In this document: positions 32,246-41,333 of the stretch, one piece after another
How positions within the stretch are numbered: position 1 is the first letter of the stretch
Layout of the letters: each line of letters starts with the position of its first letter
NCBI RefSeq assembly: GCF_025753795.1
Contig: NZ_JAOWPS010000014.1
Span: 1-64,000 of the forward strand
Origin: Mesorhizobium sp. YC-39
Lineage (GTDB): Bacteria; Pseudomonadota; Alphaproteobacteria; Rhizobiales; Rhizobiaceae
Length of the DNA: 64,000 nucleotides
Reading direction: 5' to 3'
Made by a program: the position numbers and the translations under genes
The notes under the pieces: model-generated
The model's input: the letters and a program-made list of their open reading frames with translations, nothing else
What the model was told of the DNA's origin: nothing
Database searches by the model: none

Positions 32246-33736
32246 ATGTCCTCGCTCAGCGCCAAAATCCAGGATGTCTTCAACGAGCCCGCCTGTGAGA
32301 GGAACCGCGGCAAGGATGCCAAGGCGCGCAAAGAGGGCTGTTCGAAGGCGCTGACCCCCGGCGCGGCGGCTGGCGGCTGCGCCTTTGACGGCGCCAAGAT
32401 TGTGCTGCAACCGATCACCGACGTCGCGCATCTGATCCATGCGCCGCTCGCCTGCGAGGGCAATTCCTGGGACAACCGCGGTGCGGCTTCGTCCGGGCCA
32501 ACGCTGTGGCGCACGAGCTTCACGACGGACCTTACCGAACTCGACGTGGTGATGGGGCAGGGCGAGCGAAAGCTTTTCAAAGCGATCCGCGAGATCAAGG
32601 AAGCGTATGGGCCGCCGGCGATCTTCGTCTATTCGACCTGCGTGACTGCGCTGATCGGCGAGGACATCGAGGCGGTCTGCAAGCGCGCAGCGGAAAAATT
32701 CGGCTTGGCCGTTGTCCCGGTCGATGCACCGGGCTTCGTCGGCTCCAAGAATCTTGGCAACAAGCTTGCCGGCGAGGCGTTGCTCGATCATGTCATCGGC
32801 ACGGTGGAGCCCGACGATGCCGGACCCTACGACATCAATATCCTTGGCGAATTCAATCTCGCGGGCGAGTTCTGGCTGGTGAAGCCGCTCCTTGACCGGC
32901 TCGGCATCCGGGTACGCGCCTGCATTCCGGGCGACGCGCGCTATCTCGACGTTGCCTCAGCGCACCGCGCCCGGGCGGCGATGATGGTGTGCTCGAGCGC
33001 GCTCATCAATCTCGCCCGCAAGATGGAGGAGCGCTGGGAGATCCCATTCTTCGAGGGCTCCTTCTACGGCATAACCGACACCTCCGAAGCGCTCCGGCGG
33101 ATCTCTCAGCTGCTCGTGAAGAAGGGAGCCGATCCAGAGATCCTTGACCGCACAGAGACGCTGATCGCACAGGAGGAGGGGATTGCGTGGAAGAACCTCG
33201 CAGCCTACCGGCCGAGGCTCCAAGGCAAGCGCGTGCTGCTCAACACCGGCGGTGTGAAGTCCTGGTCGCTCGTCCATGCGCTGATGGAGATCGGCATCGA
33301 GATCGTCGGCACCTCGGTCAAGAAATCCACGGTCGAAGACAAGGAGCGCATCAAACAGATACTCAAGGACGACAACCACATGTTCGAGCAGATGGCACCG
33401 CGCGCGCTTTACGCCATGCTCTCGGAAAACAAGGCCGATATCATGCTGTCCGGCGGGCGCACGCAATTCATCGCGCTGAAAGCCAAGACACCCTGGCTCG
33501 ACATCAACCAGGAGCGCCAACACCCGTATGCCGGCTATGACGGCATGGTGGAACTCGTGCGCCAGATCGACCTCGCCATTCATAACCCGATCTGGCGCCA
33601 GGTGCGGGAGCCGGCACCGTGGGATCGCCAGCCTGCGGTGAAGGACGAGTACCCGAGCACAAAGAGCGAGATCGCGACTGTCCAGGCTTTCAAGAAATTC
33701 GCCGGCGCGACAGCCGTCGACTTCGGCGCGTGTTGA
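32246..33736 (+). CDS. nifE: FeMo-cofactor scaffold protein NifE
   Basis: 496 residues from the ATG at 32246 with GGAG 9 bases upstream; a TTG at 32231 is in frame. Cluster-binding cysteines are in GGCAFDGAKIVLQPITDVAHLIHAPLACEGNSWD and FVYSTCVTALIGEDIE. NifE resembles NifD and, with NifN, holds NifB-co while Mo and homocitrate are added. It is followed by nifN after 9 bases. Confidence 0.97.
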   Translation: MSSLSAKIQDVFNEPACERNRGKDAKARKEGCSKALTPGAAAGGCAFDGAKIVLQPITDVAHLIHAPLACEGNSWDNRGAASSGPTLWRTSFTTDLTELDVVMGQGERKLFKAIREIKEAYGPPAIFVYSTCVTALIGEDIEAVCKRAAEKFGLAVVPVDAPGFVGSKNLGNKLAGEALLDHVIGTVEPDDAGPYDINILGEFNLAGEFWLVKPLLDRLGIRVRACIPGDARYLDVASAHRARAAMMVCSSALINLARKMEERWEIPFFEGSFYGITDTSEALRRISQLLVKKGADPEILDRTETLIAQEEGIAWKNLAAYRPRLQGKRVLLNTGGVKSWSLVHALMEIGIEIVGTSVKKSTVEDKERIKQILKDDNHMFEQMAPRALYAMLSENKADIMLSGGRTQFIALKAKTPWLDINQERQHPYAGYDGMVELVRQIDLAIHNPIWRQVREPAPWDRQPAVKDEYPSTKSEIATVQAFKKFAGATAVDFGAC

Positions 33737-33745
33737 GGAAAGCCG

Positions 33746-35128
33746 ATGGTCCGCATCCTTCCCCAGACCAAAGCAGCGGCGGTCAATCCGCTGAAGTCGT
33801 CGCAGCCGCTCGGCGCCGCCTTGGCCTTTCTTGGGGTCGATGGTGCGATGCCGTTGTTCCACGGCAGCCAGGGCTGCACCAGCCTCGCGCTCGTGCTTTT
33901 CGTGCGGCATTTCAAGGAAGCCATCCCCTTGCAGACAACGGCGATGGACGAGGTGGCGACCATCCTCGGCGGGGCGGACCGTCTGGAAGAAGCGATCCTC
34001 AACCTCAAGGCCCGCACAAAGCCAACGCTGATCGGGGTCTGTACGACGGCGCTCGTGGAAACCCGTGGCGAAGATTGTGCTGGAGAAATCGCCAACATCA
34101 AGCTGAAGCGCGCGGAAGAAATCGCGGGTACGGAGGTGGTGCTGGCCAACACGCCGGATTTCGACGGCGCGATCGAAGAGGGCTGGGCCAAAGCCGTCAC
34201 CGCGATGATCGAAGGGATTACACGGCCAGGCCAGCAGGCGCGGCAATCAAAGAAGATCGCAATCCTGCCCGGCTGGCACCTCACTGTGGCTGACATCGAG
34301 CATTTGCGCGAGATGGTTGAAAGATTTGGGCTCAAGCCGGTGATCCTGCCCGACATCTCCGGCTCGCTCGACGGCACGGTGCCCGACCGGTGGATCACGA
34401 CCACCTATGGCGGCACCAGCGTCGAGGATATCCGCGAGCTTGGCACGGCCGCGCAATGCATCGTCATCGGGGAGCATATGCGGCGCCCGGCGGAGGTGCT
34501 GCAGAGGGTGACCGGCGTGCCCTACGTGCTGTTCCAGTCGCTGACGGGATTGCGGGGCGCCGACCGGTTCGTCTCACTGATGGCTGCGATTTCAGGCGTG
34601 GCGGTGCCGGCCGGGGTGCGCCGTCGCCGGGCGCAATTGCAGGACGCGTTGCTCGACGGACATTTCCATTTCGGAGGCAAGAAAATTGCGATCGCTGCTG
34701 AACCAGACCACCTCTACCAACTCGCGACCTTCTTCACCGACATGGGCTCCGACATCGCGGCGGCGGTCGTCACGACCGACATGTCGAAAATTCTGCAGAA
34801 AATACCGGCGGAGTCGGTTCAAGTCGGCGATCTCGGCGATTTGGAAGCGCTTGGCGCCGACGCTGATCTTCTCGTTACTCATTCCCACGGCCGCCAGGCG
34901 GCGCAGCGCCTTGGCATCCCGCTCATGCACGTCGGCTTCCCGATCTTCGACCGGCTCGGCAGCCAGCACAAGCTCACAATCCTCTATCAGGGGACTCGGG
35001 ACCTGATCTTCGAGGTTGCCAACATCTTCCAGGCCAACCGGCACGCGCCGACACCTGAGGCGCTTGATCCACTCCGTATGCGAGACATGCCAGATGAGCT
35101 CCGTTCGTCGCCTCTCACTCGTCACTGA
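33746..35128 (+). CDS. nifN: FeMo-cofactor scaffold protein NifN
   Basis: 460 residues. NPLKSSQPLGAALAFLGVDGAMPLFHGSQGCTSLALVLFVRHFKE is the NifK-like N-terminal core. Only the HGSQGC and VCTTAL cysteines remain of the P-cluster set, as usual for NifN. The C-terminal HSHGRQAAQRLGIPLMHVGFPIFDRLG closes the family fold. It starts 9 bases after nifE and overlaps nifX by 35 bases, so translation is coupled. Confidence 0.97.
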   Translation: MVRILPQTKAAAVNPLKSSQPLGAALAFLGVDGAMPLFHGSQGCTSLALVLFVRHFKEAIPLQTTAMDEVATILGGADRLEEAILNLKARTKPTLIGVCTTALVETRGEDCAGEIANIKLKRAEEIAGTEVVLANTPDFDGAIEEGWAKAVTAMIEGITRPGQQARQSKKIAILPGWHLTVADIEHLREMVERFGLKPVILPDISGSLDGTVPDRWITTTYGGTSVEDIRELGTAAQCIVIGEHMRRPAEVLQRVTGVPYVLFQSLTGLRGADRFVSLMAAISGVAVPAGVRRRRAQLQDALLDGHFHFGGKKIAIAAEPDHLYQLATFFTDMGSDIAAAVVTTDMSKILQKIPAESVQVGDLGDLEALGADADLLVTHSHGRQAAQRLGIPLMHVGFPIFDRLGSQHKLTILYQGTRDLIFEVANIFQANRHAPTPEALDPLRMRDMPDELRSSPLTRH

Positions 35129-35591
35129 CGAGGTCCACGTACCGGTGCCGGAACGGCAAGCCGGCGCCTTGCGCGTGGCGATCGCCACGCAAGACATGAA
35201 GAGCCTCAACGCCCATTTCGGGTCGGCCAGGCGCTTTGCTGTCTACGACGTCACGCGCGAGGAGTGGAGTCTCGTGGAAGCCGTGGCCTTCGATGATGTT
35301 TCCGATGAGAGCGGGGAGCATCGGACTGACGGCGATGATCGCATCACCCCGAAAGTCGAGGCGCTGAGGGGCTGTCATCTCCTGTTTTGTCTGGCTATCG
35401 GCGGACCGTCGGCAGCCAGGGTTGTTTCGGCAAAAATCCATCCGATCAAAGTGCCGCAGCCTCAGACCATCCAGGAGGTGCTGTTGCGCACGCAGATGAT
35501 GCTGAGGACGTGTCCTCCCCCTTGGCTGCGCAAGGTGCTGGCAGAGGCCGGTGTCGCCGACAAGAAACCATCGTTCGAGGACGAGGACTGA
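35094..35591 (+). CDS. nifX: NifX, FeMo-cofactor carrier
   Basis: 165 residues from the ATG at 35094, inside the nifN end. The core (LRVAIATQDMKSLNAHFGSARRFAVYDVTREEWSLVEAV, RITPKVEALRGCHLLFCLAIGGPSAARVVSAKIHPIKVP) is the NifX/NifY/NafY dinitrogenase cofactor-binding domain. NifX shuttles NifB-co or VK-cluster to NifEN. A relic of its 3' end is repeated near 40595. Confidence 0.95.
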   Translation: MSSVRRLSLVTDEVHVPVPERQAGALRVAIATQDMKSLNAHFGSARRFAVYDVTREEWSLVEAVAFDDVSDESGEHRTDGDDRITPKVEALRGCHLLFCLAIGGPSAARVVSAKIHPIKVPQPQTIQEVLLRTQMMLRTCPPPWLRKVLAEAGVADKKPSFEDED

Positions 35592-35608
35592 AATGAGGAG
35601 AACGCGAA

Positions 35609-36085
35609 ATGGATGCCGCGGTTAGCCTTGCTGTCGCCGAGGACGAGGCGGCCCTTGCCACCTCGTTCGTCAAATGCCTCGTGCGGCTGATCCGTGCTCA
35701 GGATTCCTACGGGTCATGGGAAGGCAAACCGGATGCCGAGCTGCTGGGCGACTTCATCGTCACCAAGCAACAGCTCCGTGCGATCCCGATCATCGGCGAT
35801 CCCGATCCGGACGTGCTGTGGCGGCTCAACATGTTTTACGCCGCCGTCGGGCTAACCATCGAGGAGCGCTCCGGCTTGATGGCATCGCCGATGATGGAGA
35901 TGAGCCATGAGGGCTTCGGGCGCGTCGTTTTGACGTCCGGGCGGTTGGTCGTTCTGTCGAAGACCCTGCGCGACGTCCACCGGTTCGGCTTCGAGACGTT
36001 ATGGAAACTCGCCGCGGCCGGTACGAAGCTGGCCAGCGATGCGACCGCAGCCATTGAAACCTATCCCGAGGTGGCACGGGCGTGA
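35609..36085 (+). CDS. NifX-associated protein (DUF269)
   Basis: 158 residues; ATG with GAGGAG upstream. The family pattern is clear: ATSFVKCLVRLIRAQDSYGSWEGKPDAELLGDFIVTKQQ, DPDPDVLWRLNMFYAAVGLTIEERSG, SHEGFGRVVLTSGRLVVLSKTLRDVHRFGFE. It is found after nifX in many diazotrophs; the function is not settled, though a role in nitrogenase maturation is assumed. A frameshifted second copy is at 40642-41103, and the usual next genes (DUF683, fdxB) follow that copy and not this one. Confidence 0.95.
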   Translation: MDAAVSLAVAEDEAALATSFVKCLVRLIRAQDSYGSWEGKPDAELLGDFIVTKQQLRAIPIIGDPDPDVLWRLNMFYAAVGLTIEERSGLMASPMMEMSHEGFGRVVLTSGRLVVLSKTLRDVHRFGFETLWKLAAAGTKLASDATAAIETYPEVARA

Positions 36086-36193
36086 TGGAACCGATTTTCA
36101 AGCAAGGGGATCATGTCAGGTTCTGAGGACAGGCAATGGCCAGCCCACTCCACCGAGGCGGTGGAGGCCGATTTGGTTCTTGGGGTAGCGCTG

Positions 36194-36898
36194 ATGAAGC
36201 CACTGGTCCTGATCTGTTCGCAAGATGCGGAGTTGTATCTGTTCCTCAGCCACATCCTGGGGGTGGACGGCTTCACAAGTGAGCCGGCAGGCGGCGTGGA
36301 CGACGCTCTCGCATTGGCCGATGATCGGGAGCTCCAGGCGGTCGTGCTGGACTGCGGGCCAACAAGCGCGACAGGCTCAACAATTTGTGCCCGGCTCAAG
36401 GGCGAGCCACGGACCGGCGATCTGCCCGTTATTGCCCTGATCGCGCCAGGTGCCGAGAACCAGCACCTTGATCTGTTGAAGGCAGGCATTGACGAGAGCT
36501 TTGTGCGGCCGATCGCGCCGGCCACGCTGCTTGACTGTCTGCGGACGAAGCTGGCGCTGCCGAAGCCAGGTTCAAACGGAATTGAAAACGGCAGTTGGCT
36601 CCGCTGCGGCGGCCTCGAGATGAAGCTCGATGCCTACCGGGTTCGCGGCAATGGCCACGACATCCATCTCGGACCTCTCGAGTTCAACCTGCTGCGGCAG
36701 TTTCTTGAGACTCCAGGCAAGGTCTTCAGCCGAGACGAGCTGATCGACGCGGCCTGGCCGGACAATATCCATATCGGTGCGCGCACCGTCGACGTCCATA
36801 TAAGCCGGATCAGAAAGGCGCTGAAGGCGGCTTCGCCAGGCAGCATCATTCGCACCGTCAGGTCGGCCGGCTACTCGCTCGAGAAGCCGGACGACTAA
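36194..36898 (+). CDS. OmpR/PhoB-type response regulator
   Basis: 234 residues from the ATG at 36194 (KPLVLICSQDAELYLFLSHIL is the usual receiver start); the frame opens at 36113. Receiver domain 1-115: phospho-acceptor Asp in LQAVVLDCGP, and VIALIAPG where phospho-switch Thr/Ser would lie. The first acidic pair is reduced (CSQDAE). C-terminal winged helix 135-232: HDIHLGPLEFNLLRQFLETPGKVFSRDELIDAAWPDNIHIGARTVDVHISRIRKAL is split over the recognition helix. No histidine kinase is adjacent. It lies in the block inserted behind the first DUF269 gene; its 5' leader resembles the DUF683 leader at 41100. Confidence 0.9.
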   Translation: MKPLVLICSQDAELYLFLSHILGVDGFTSEPAGGVDDALALADDRELQAVVLDCGPTSATGSTICARLKGEPRTGDLPVIALIAPGAENQHLDLLKAGIDESFVRPIAPATLLDCLRTKLALPKPGSNGIENGSWLRCGGLEMKLDAYRVRGNGHDIHLGPLEFNLLRQFLETPGKVFSRDELIDAAWPDNIHIGARTVDVHISRIRKALKAASPGSIIRTVRSAGYSLEKPDD

Positions 36899-37004
36899 AC
36901 AGGGCAGGGGTGGGTGCCACTCCCCGTCTGCGTCCTGGCCAGGGTAAGTCTTGCGGCTTCGAAACGCGCCTGCGGGCACGACAAACTCAGGGAGAGGCAG
37001 TCAG

Positions 37005-37892
37005 ATGGCCTTCAAAAGCCTACTCAGTGTAATGGGAGCTGACCACTCCGATCGGGATGTCAGAACAGCTGCCGGCTTGTGCGCCGAGGTCGGCGCATAT
37101 CTGTCCGTCCTGATTATGTCGCCTCCTCGGCTCGTTATGTCGCCTCCGCCGCCAGGCGATGGCATCCCCGAATGGCCTGAACAACACGCAAAGGCCATTG
37201 CCAGACTGGAAAAACGCTACAGGCAAATCGAGACATTTTCCCAGGACATGGCCAGTCTGGAAAAAACATCCAGGGAAATTCATAAACTGCTGAGAGCCAC
37301 GTGGCGGTGCTATGATGTCGATATTGCCAACTGCGATCGGGCCAGCGTCGGTGAGGCGGTGCGACAGCGCGCGCTCTGTACCGACCTGACAATCGTTGGC
37401 CCCGCACTTCTCAACGACATTAGTCTCGGACCTTTAGTTATCGACGGCAGCTTGTTTGACACGGGAAGGCCGGTGCTTGTCGTGCCGAACGGCTCTGAGG
37501 CTACTCTGTCGCCACGGCGCGTGCTGGTCGGATGGGATGCGCGAGCCGAGGCGTCCCGTGCGGTTCGGGAAGCGCTGGATCTGCTATCCGGTGCAGAGGA
37601 AGTTCGTGTGGCCCTCGTCGATCCGGAGGCGACCTGTACAGGTAGCGGCGACGAGCCGGGAGCCGACATTGCTGCCTATCTCACTCGGCACGGTGCTCGG
37701 GTGTCGGTTGACCGGCTAGCGAGTGCCGGCAAACCGGTGGCCACGGTGCTCGCGCAGCACGCAATCGAGACGTCTGCCGACATGATTGTCATGGGCGCTT
37801 ATGGCAGCCGTCGGCTGCGCGAGCGACTCTTCGGTGGCGTGACGAGATGGATAGTTCGCAAGCCGCCATTGCCGCTGTTTTTGGCCCGCTGA
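37005..37892 (+). CDS. Tandem UspA universal stress protein
   Basis: 295 residues from the ATG at 37005 with GGAGAGG upstream. Two Usp-like halves: residues 1-150 (FKSLLSVMGADHSDRDVRTAAGLCAEVGAYLSVLIM, TDLTIVGPAL) and 165-295 (RVLVGWDARAEASRAVREALDLLSGAEEVRVALVD, SADMIVMGAYGSRRLRERLFGGVTRWIVR). The second half keeps the ATP-type motif G-2x-G-9x-G(S/T) in approximate form (MGAYGSRRLRERLFGGVT). Such tandem proteins respond to oxygen limitation and redox stress in alpha-proteobacteria. Its place inside a nif gene block suggests a role in microoxic bacteroids. Confidence 0.88.
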   Translation: MAFKSLLSVMGADHSDRDVRTAAGLCAEVGAYLSVLIMSPPRLVMSPPPPGDGIPEWPEQHAKAIARLEKRYRQIETFSQDMASLEKTSREIHKLLRATWRCYDVDIANCDRASVGEAVRQRALCTDLTIVGPALLNDISLGPLVIDGSLFDTGRPVLVVPNGSEATLSPRRVLVGWDARAEASRAVREALDLLSGAEEVRVALVDPEATCTGSGDEPGADIAAYLTRHGARVSVDRLASAGKPVATVLAQHAIETSADMIVMGAYGSRRLRERLFGGVTRWIVRKPPLPLFLAR

Positions 37893-38840
37893 CGGGTTCC
37901 CAAGGTGCAGCATGTCGTTCGAAGCTCTACCCCTCTGCATCGCTATCCTGATGCCAAGTCGCAGAAAGGTCGCGGCGAACGCGGGTTTCGCGAAGTTCCT
38001 CGCGCCATTTTGCAAGCGCGTCGCTAAGAACATCGCCGCACGTCTCCAGCGTGCTCTTGGGGTTTCTGCCCGCCCGAGACAATTCGTTACGCGCAGACCA
38101 ACGGCCGGGCAAAAGTCCAGGCGTCCTCAATGCGCTCAAAACCACCGCTTCGCGGGTCGGCGTCAGGTCGAGAAAGAGAGACGCTTCAGCGCGGCAGGCC
38201 GCGTTCGGACCGTAGCCGCTCGTATTGGCGTTATCACGATTTCCCTCATCACCCATGTCATCGCCTGGGATGGTAGCCCGGGTTAGTGCGGACGGCGGCA
38301 TCTTCAGCGTTTCCCGTTGGTCCGGCCCGACCCCGCCTGGCGACTGAGCGGTCTTTGGGTTGTCAATTCCGCCAACGCTTACATTCCCACCATGAGTTCC
38401 CGTTGCACCTGAGGACCGGGAACACAGAAGATAAACACAAAGCAGGATTCCCGCAGAGTTCACCGGCCGGCACATGCCGGCGCTCATCCTGACCTTTTCG
38501 CCCCGATCATCGTCGTCAGATCTGACGATTCGGTATTCGGTATTCACGAGCCGCAGCTGAACCGGCTTCGTCGTAAAGAACTCCTCCAGCCAGGAATTCA
38601 ATCGCAAGCGGGGAGGGGGCGCAGGAGGGGCACGGATGAAGCGGCCCCTTGCAAATGGCGAGGTCCGCTACCGCCTCCGGACCGGAACGGCAAGGAGCTC
38701 AAGCGAGGTGGCGTTAGTGGACGATGATGACGATCCTGATGGTTGCCAAGACAGTCATGATGGCCTCTGCTTGTCCCTAAGCTCAAATATATGTTTAGTC
38801 GTCCGCAGCCACACTTTTCTGACCGCGACGCGGGGGTGCT
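37893..38840. other. Region without a secure gene
   Basis: About 950 bases. A minus-strand frame (37927-38607, or 38477 for a shorter start with a hydrophobic AGILLCVYLLCS stretch) exists, but it is Arg/Pro/Gly-rich and matches nothing I know. I treat it as unlikely. Confidence 0.4.
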
Positions 38841-38971
38841 TGTCCACAACCGGACAGCGACAGTCAAAATGTCAGGTTCGCTACAAACCGGCCATCTTGG
38901 ACGCTGTGAAGGTTTTTCAATGCGAAATCATGCGCTTAACGCGCGCTGTGCGCGCTGGCACGGCCTTTGCT
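38841..38971 (+). promoter_or_regulatory. Strong NifA/sigma-54 promoter for the thioredoxin-like gene
   Basis: Two perfect NifA sites, TGTCCACAACCGGACA (38841-38856) and TGTCAGGTTCGCTACA (38870-38885), stand 71-100 bases upstream of TGGCACGGCCTTTGCT (38956-38971), a consensus -24/-12 element. The start codon of the next gene is 168 bases further on. This is the best-matching promoter of its kind in the window. Confidence 0.92.
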
Positions 38972-39139
38972 GATTGACCGTTGCTGATTGTGATGTGGCA
39001 ACACTGAGTGAAGGCTGACTGCATGCATATGCGCGAGACGATCGCTCTCCTTTCTTTGAACCCTTGTGCCCCTCTCTAAGAGGGAAACAAGCCCGCGCAT
39101 AAAGTCGCGCAACCTGTGGCAATAGTTCTGGAGAGCAAG

Positions 39140-40300
39140 ATGGTATTGCGGATGGAGTCACCGGCTCCTTCGATCAAAGTGGAGAGCTGGCTGCGTGGTG
39201 AGCCCCTTGCGAACTTCCAGTCCGGCAAAGTGTATGTCGTCGAATTTTGGGCTACTTGGTGCGGACTATGTTCGACGGAGATGCTCCAACTGATGCTGTT
39301 CCAGGAAATATACAAGGATAGCGGACTTGAGGTCGTCGGGATAGCGGCGGATGAAGACGCTCCAACGGAAGTTGAGGCCCGAACCAAGTTGGAAGCGTGG
39401 TTGACCGAAAAGTGCTCGAATCTGAACTATCGGATCGGGTTCGACTTCACAGGCGAAATGAACAAGCTTTGGAGGGAACCCAGCTTTTCCGTCGGGATTC
39501 CGACCTCGTTCGTGGTCGACCGTGACGGCCGCGTCGCCTTTATCGGTCATCCAAGCCAACTCGATGAGGTTTTGCCGGAAGTGCTGAACGGCAGTTGGCG
39601 CGCCAGCGATAAAGCGAAAGCCGCCGATATGGAGCGGATCGCCACAAGCGAACCCATGGCGCGCGAGCAAGCGTTGAAAAAGCCTATCGATGACAGATTC
39701 TGGTCGGCGGTGAAGTTGGAAGATTGGAGGACGGCGCTCTGGGCAATCGAAGAGGGCATCGCCCTGATGCCGGACGACATCAATTTCCGCCTGGCTCACG
39801 CGCATCTGTTGCTTCACAAAATACAAGACATGTGGACCGGCTTGCCCGTGATGCGCCAATTGGTTCGCGACGCGATCGACAAAAACTCCGAGGATTGGAT
39901 GGTTTCGGCGCTGGACCAACTTTTCCATCCGGCCAATGATCATTCGCGCCTTCCCCCTGCTGAACGCTTCGCGATGGGCAAGGAGCTGTCCGAACACATC
40001 CTGGCACTGAATCCCCCGCAAGGCGACAGCCCCAAGTTCCGGTCCTATCCGGCGGTCGCCCGGTACTATCACGAGAACGGCAACAACGATTGCGCGATCG
40101 AGTTGGTCGAACTGGCACTGACGTCGCTGGACGGTCCGGAGCCTATCCCGGACGAACTGAAAGAGCATCTTTTGCCGGATTTGCTGCAGGCCCTGGCCGA
40201 CTACAGGGGTGGGAAGGTTTGTTACGGCGCTCTCTGTGCGGCTCCGCAAAAAAAGTTTCCCGGAGATGCCAAAGCGCGGCCGGGCGAGAAGAATACTTAA
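39140..40300 (+). CDS. Thioredoxin/TlpA-like protein with a helical repeat C-terminus
   Basis: 386 residues from the ATG at 39140 with GGAG upstream; a GTG at 39116 is in frame. Residues 10-160 are a TlpA/AhpC-type thioredoxin fold: VVEFWATWCGLCSTEM with active-site Cys41-Gly-Leu-Cys44, the cis-Pro loop GIPTSFVVDRDGRVAFIG. Residues ~190-360 are helical, TPR-like (DWRTALWAIEEGIALMPDDINFRLAHAHLLLHK; YYHENGNNDCAIELVELAL). No signal peptide is visible, so it is probably cytoplasmic. The NifA promoter makes it a nodule-specific redox protein, perhaps protecting nitrogenase or NifA. The partner is unknown. Confidence 0.88.
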   Translation: MVLRMESPAPSIKVESWLRGEPLANFQSGKVYVVEFWATWCGLCSTEMLQLMLFQEIYKDSGLEVVGIAADEDAPTEVEARTKLEAWLTEKCSNLNYRIGFDFTGEMNKLWREPSFSVGIPTSFVVDRDGRVAFIGHPSQLDEVLPEVLNGSWRASDKAKAADMERIATSEPMAREQALKKPIDDRFWSAVKLEDWRTALWAIEEGIALMPDDINFRLAHAHLLLHKIQDMWTGLPVMRQLVRDAIDKNSEDWMVSALDQLFHPANDHSRLPPAERFAMGKELSEHILALNPPQGDSPKFRSYPAVARYYHENGNNDCAIELVELALTSLDGPEPIPDELKEHLLPDLLQALADYRGGKVCYGALCAAPQKKFPGDAKARPGEKNT

Positions 40301-40489
40301 ATAGGGGGATGGTCGGAATGTTTAGTGGCCAATTCCTCCATTTCCCTGGCGTGGCCGCAAGCAGGCCCCGTGCAGCACAGGATGGATTGTTTGCAACAGG
40401 GTCAAGGCTTGAATCTTGCGGTGACCTGTGGCCGCATCACGGTGGAAGGGATGCTCGACGCGGATCCGCGTGGAAGGCCTTGCAGTCGA

Positions 40490-40630
40490 AGACACGACCA
40501 AGCTCGGCCACCGAGGCATCAATTGCCTGGAACTGGCCGCCCCGAGCCGGGCGTCGGCTGCGCAAGTGTGCCCGAGGCAGCCGTCTTCGAAAAAAGAAAG
40601 AGTTCTTCGCGGAAGAGGACAGAAATTGAG
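40490..40630 (+). pseudogene. Relics of nifH-like and nifX sequence
   Basis: At 40494-40565 the text reads TKLGHRGINCLELAA and, after a one-base shift, PEPGVGCA, which parallels the NifH segment IGYKGIKCVESGGPEPGVGCA. At 40595-40628 the frame KKKEFFAEEDRN-stop parallels the NifX end KKPSFEDED-stop. The following leader (GAGGAGAATATGAA) parallels that of DUF269 at 35591. These are leftovers of a duplicated nif segment. Confidence 0.5.
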
Positions 40631-40641
40631 GAGAATATGAA

Positions 40642-41103
40642 ATGTCTGATGCTGCGAGTAGCCCCGCTGTCGACGAGGATGAGGCTGTGCTTGCCACTCC
40701 GTTCGTCAAATGCCTCGTGCGCCTGACCCGTGCCAAGGGATCCTACGGCTCATGGGAAGGTAGATCGGACGCCACGCTGCTGGCCGACTTCATCGTCACC
40801 AGAAAAAGCGCCCTGCGATCCATGGCATGGGCTATCCCGATCCGGACGTGCTGTGGAGGCTCGATACCTTTTACACCGCCGTCGAGCTTGCGATCGCGGA
40901 GCGTTTGCGCCCGGTGACATCGCTAATCGTGGAGATGAAAACCATGAGGGCTTCGGGCGCGTGCTATTCAGGGGCGGGCGGTTGGTCGTTCTGCCAAAAC
41001 GTCCACAGGTTCGGCTTCGAGACGTTCCTAGAACTGGGGCCGGTACAAAACCAGTCGACGATGCGACTGCATTGAATCCCATCCCGACGTGGTGCGGGTG
41101 TGA
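40642..41103 (+). pseudogene. Frameshifted second copy of the DUF269 gene
   Basis: The start (ATPFVKCLVRLTRAKGSYGSWEGRSDATLLADFIVT) is clearly the DUF269 protein of 35609. A shift at about 40800 moves the rest into other frames (YPDPDVLWRLDTFYTAVELAIAERL; then HEGFGRVL; then VHRFGFETFLEL). At least two shifts are needed, so no full protein is made. It stands in the normal place before DUF683 and fdxB. Confidence 0.9.
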
Positions 41104-41129
41104 TGAAACCGATTTTCGAGGAAAGATCA

Positions 41130-41333
41130 ATGTCAGACCTTGAGGCGTTGCAGAAGAAAGTTCGCAAGCTGCAGTCGCGTGCGGGCACCGCGAAGATGGA
41201 ATTGCACGACCTTGCCGAGGACCTCCCGGTCAACTGGACTGAGATCAAGGCAGTTGCTGACAAAACGTTCGCCGTGTTTGCCGAGTGGGACGCAGCCAAG
41301 AAGGACCTCGCTGCACTGGAGAATGCGCGATGA
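41130..41333 (+). CDS. DUF683 nitrogen-fixation protein
   Basis: 67 residues from the ATG at 41130 (GAGGAAAG upstream). The helical-hairpin sequence LEALQKKVRKLQSRAGTAKMELHDLAEDLPVNWTEI... is the DUF683 family, always linked to nifX/fdxB. The stop overlaps the fdxB start (ATGA), so the two are coupled. The role in nitrogenase maturation is presumed. Confidence 0.93.
   Translation: MSDLEALQKKVRKLQSRAGTAKMELHDLAEDLPVNWTEIKAVADKTFAVFAEWDAAKKDLAALENAR

Noticed and set aside
37927..38607. 226-residue minus-strand frame with a hydrophobic stretch
   Set aside because: Low-complexity, no known domain, no convincing ribosome-binding site; overlaps no conserved feature.
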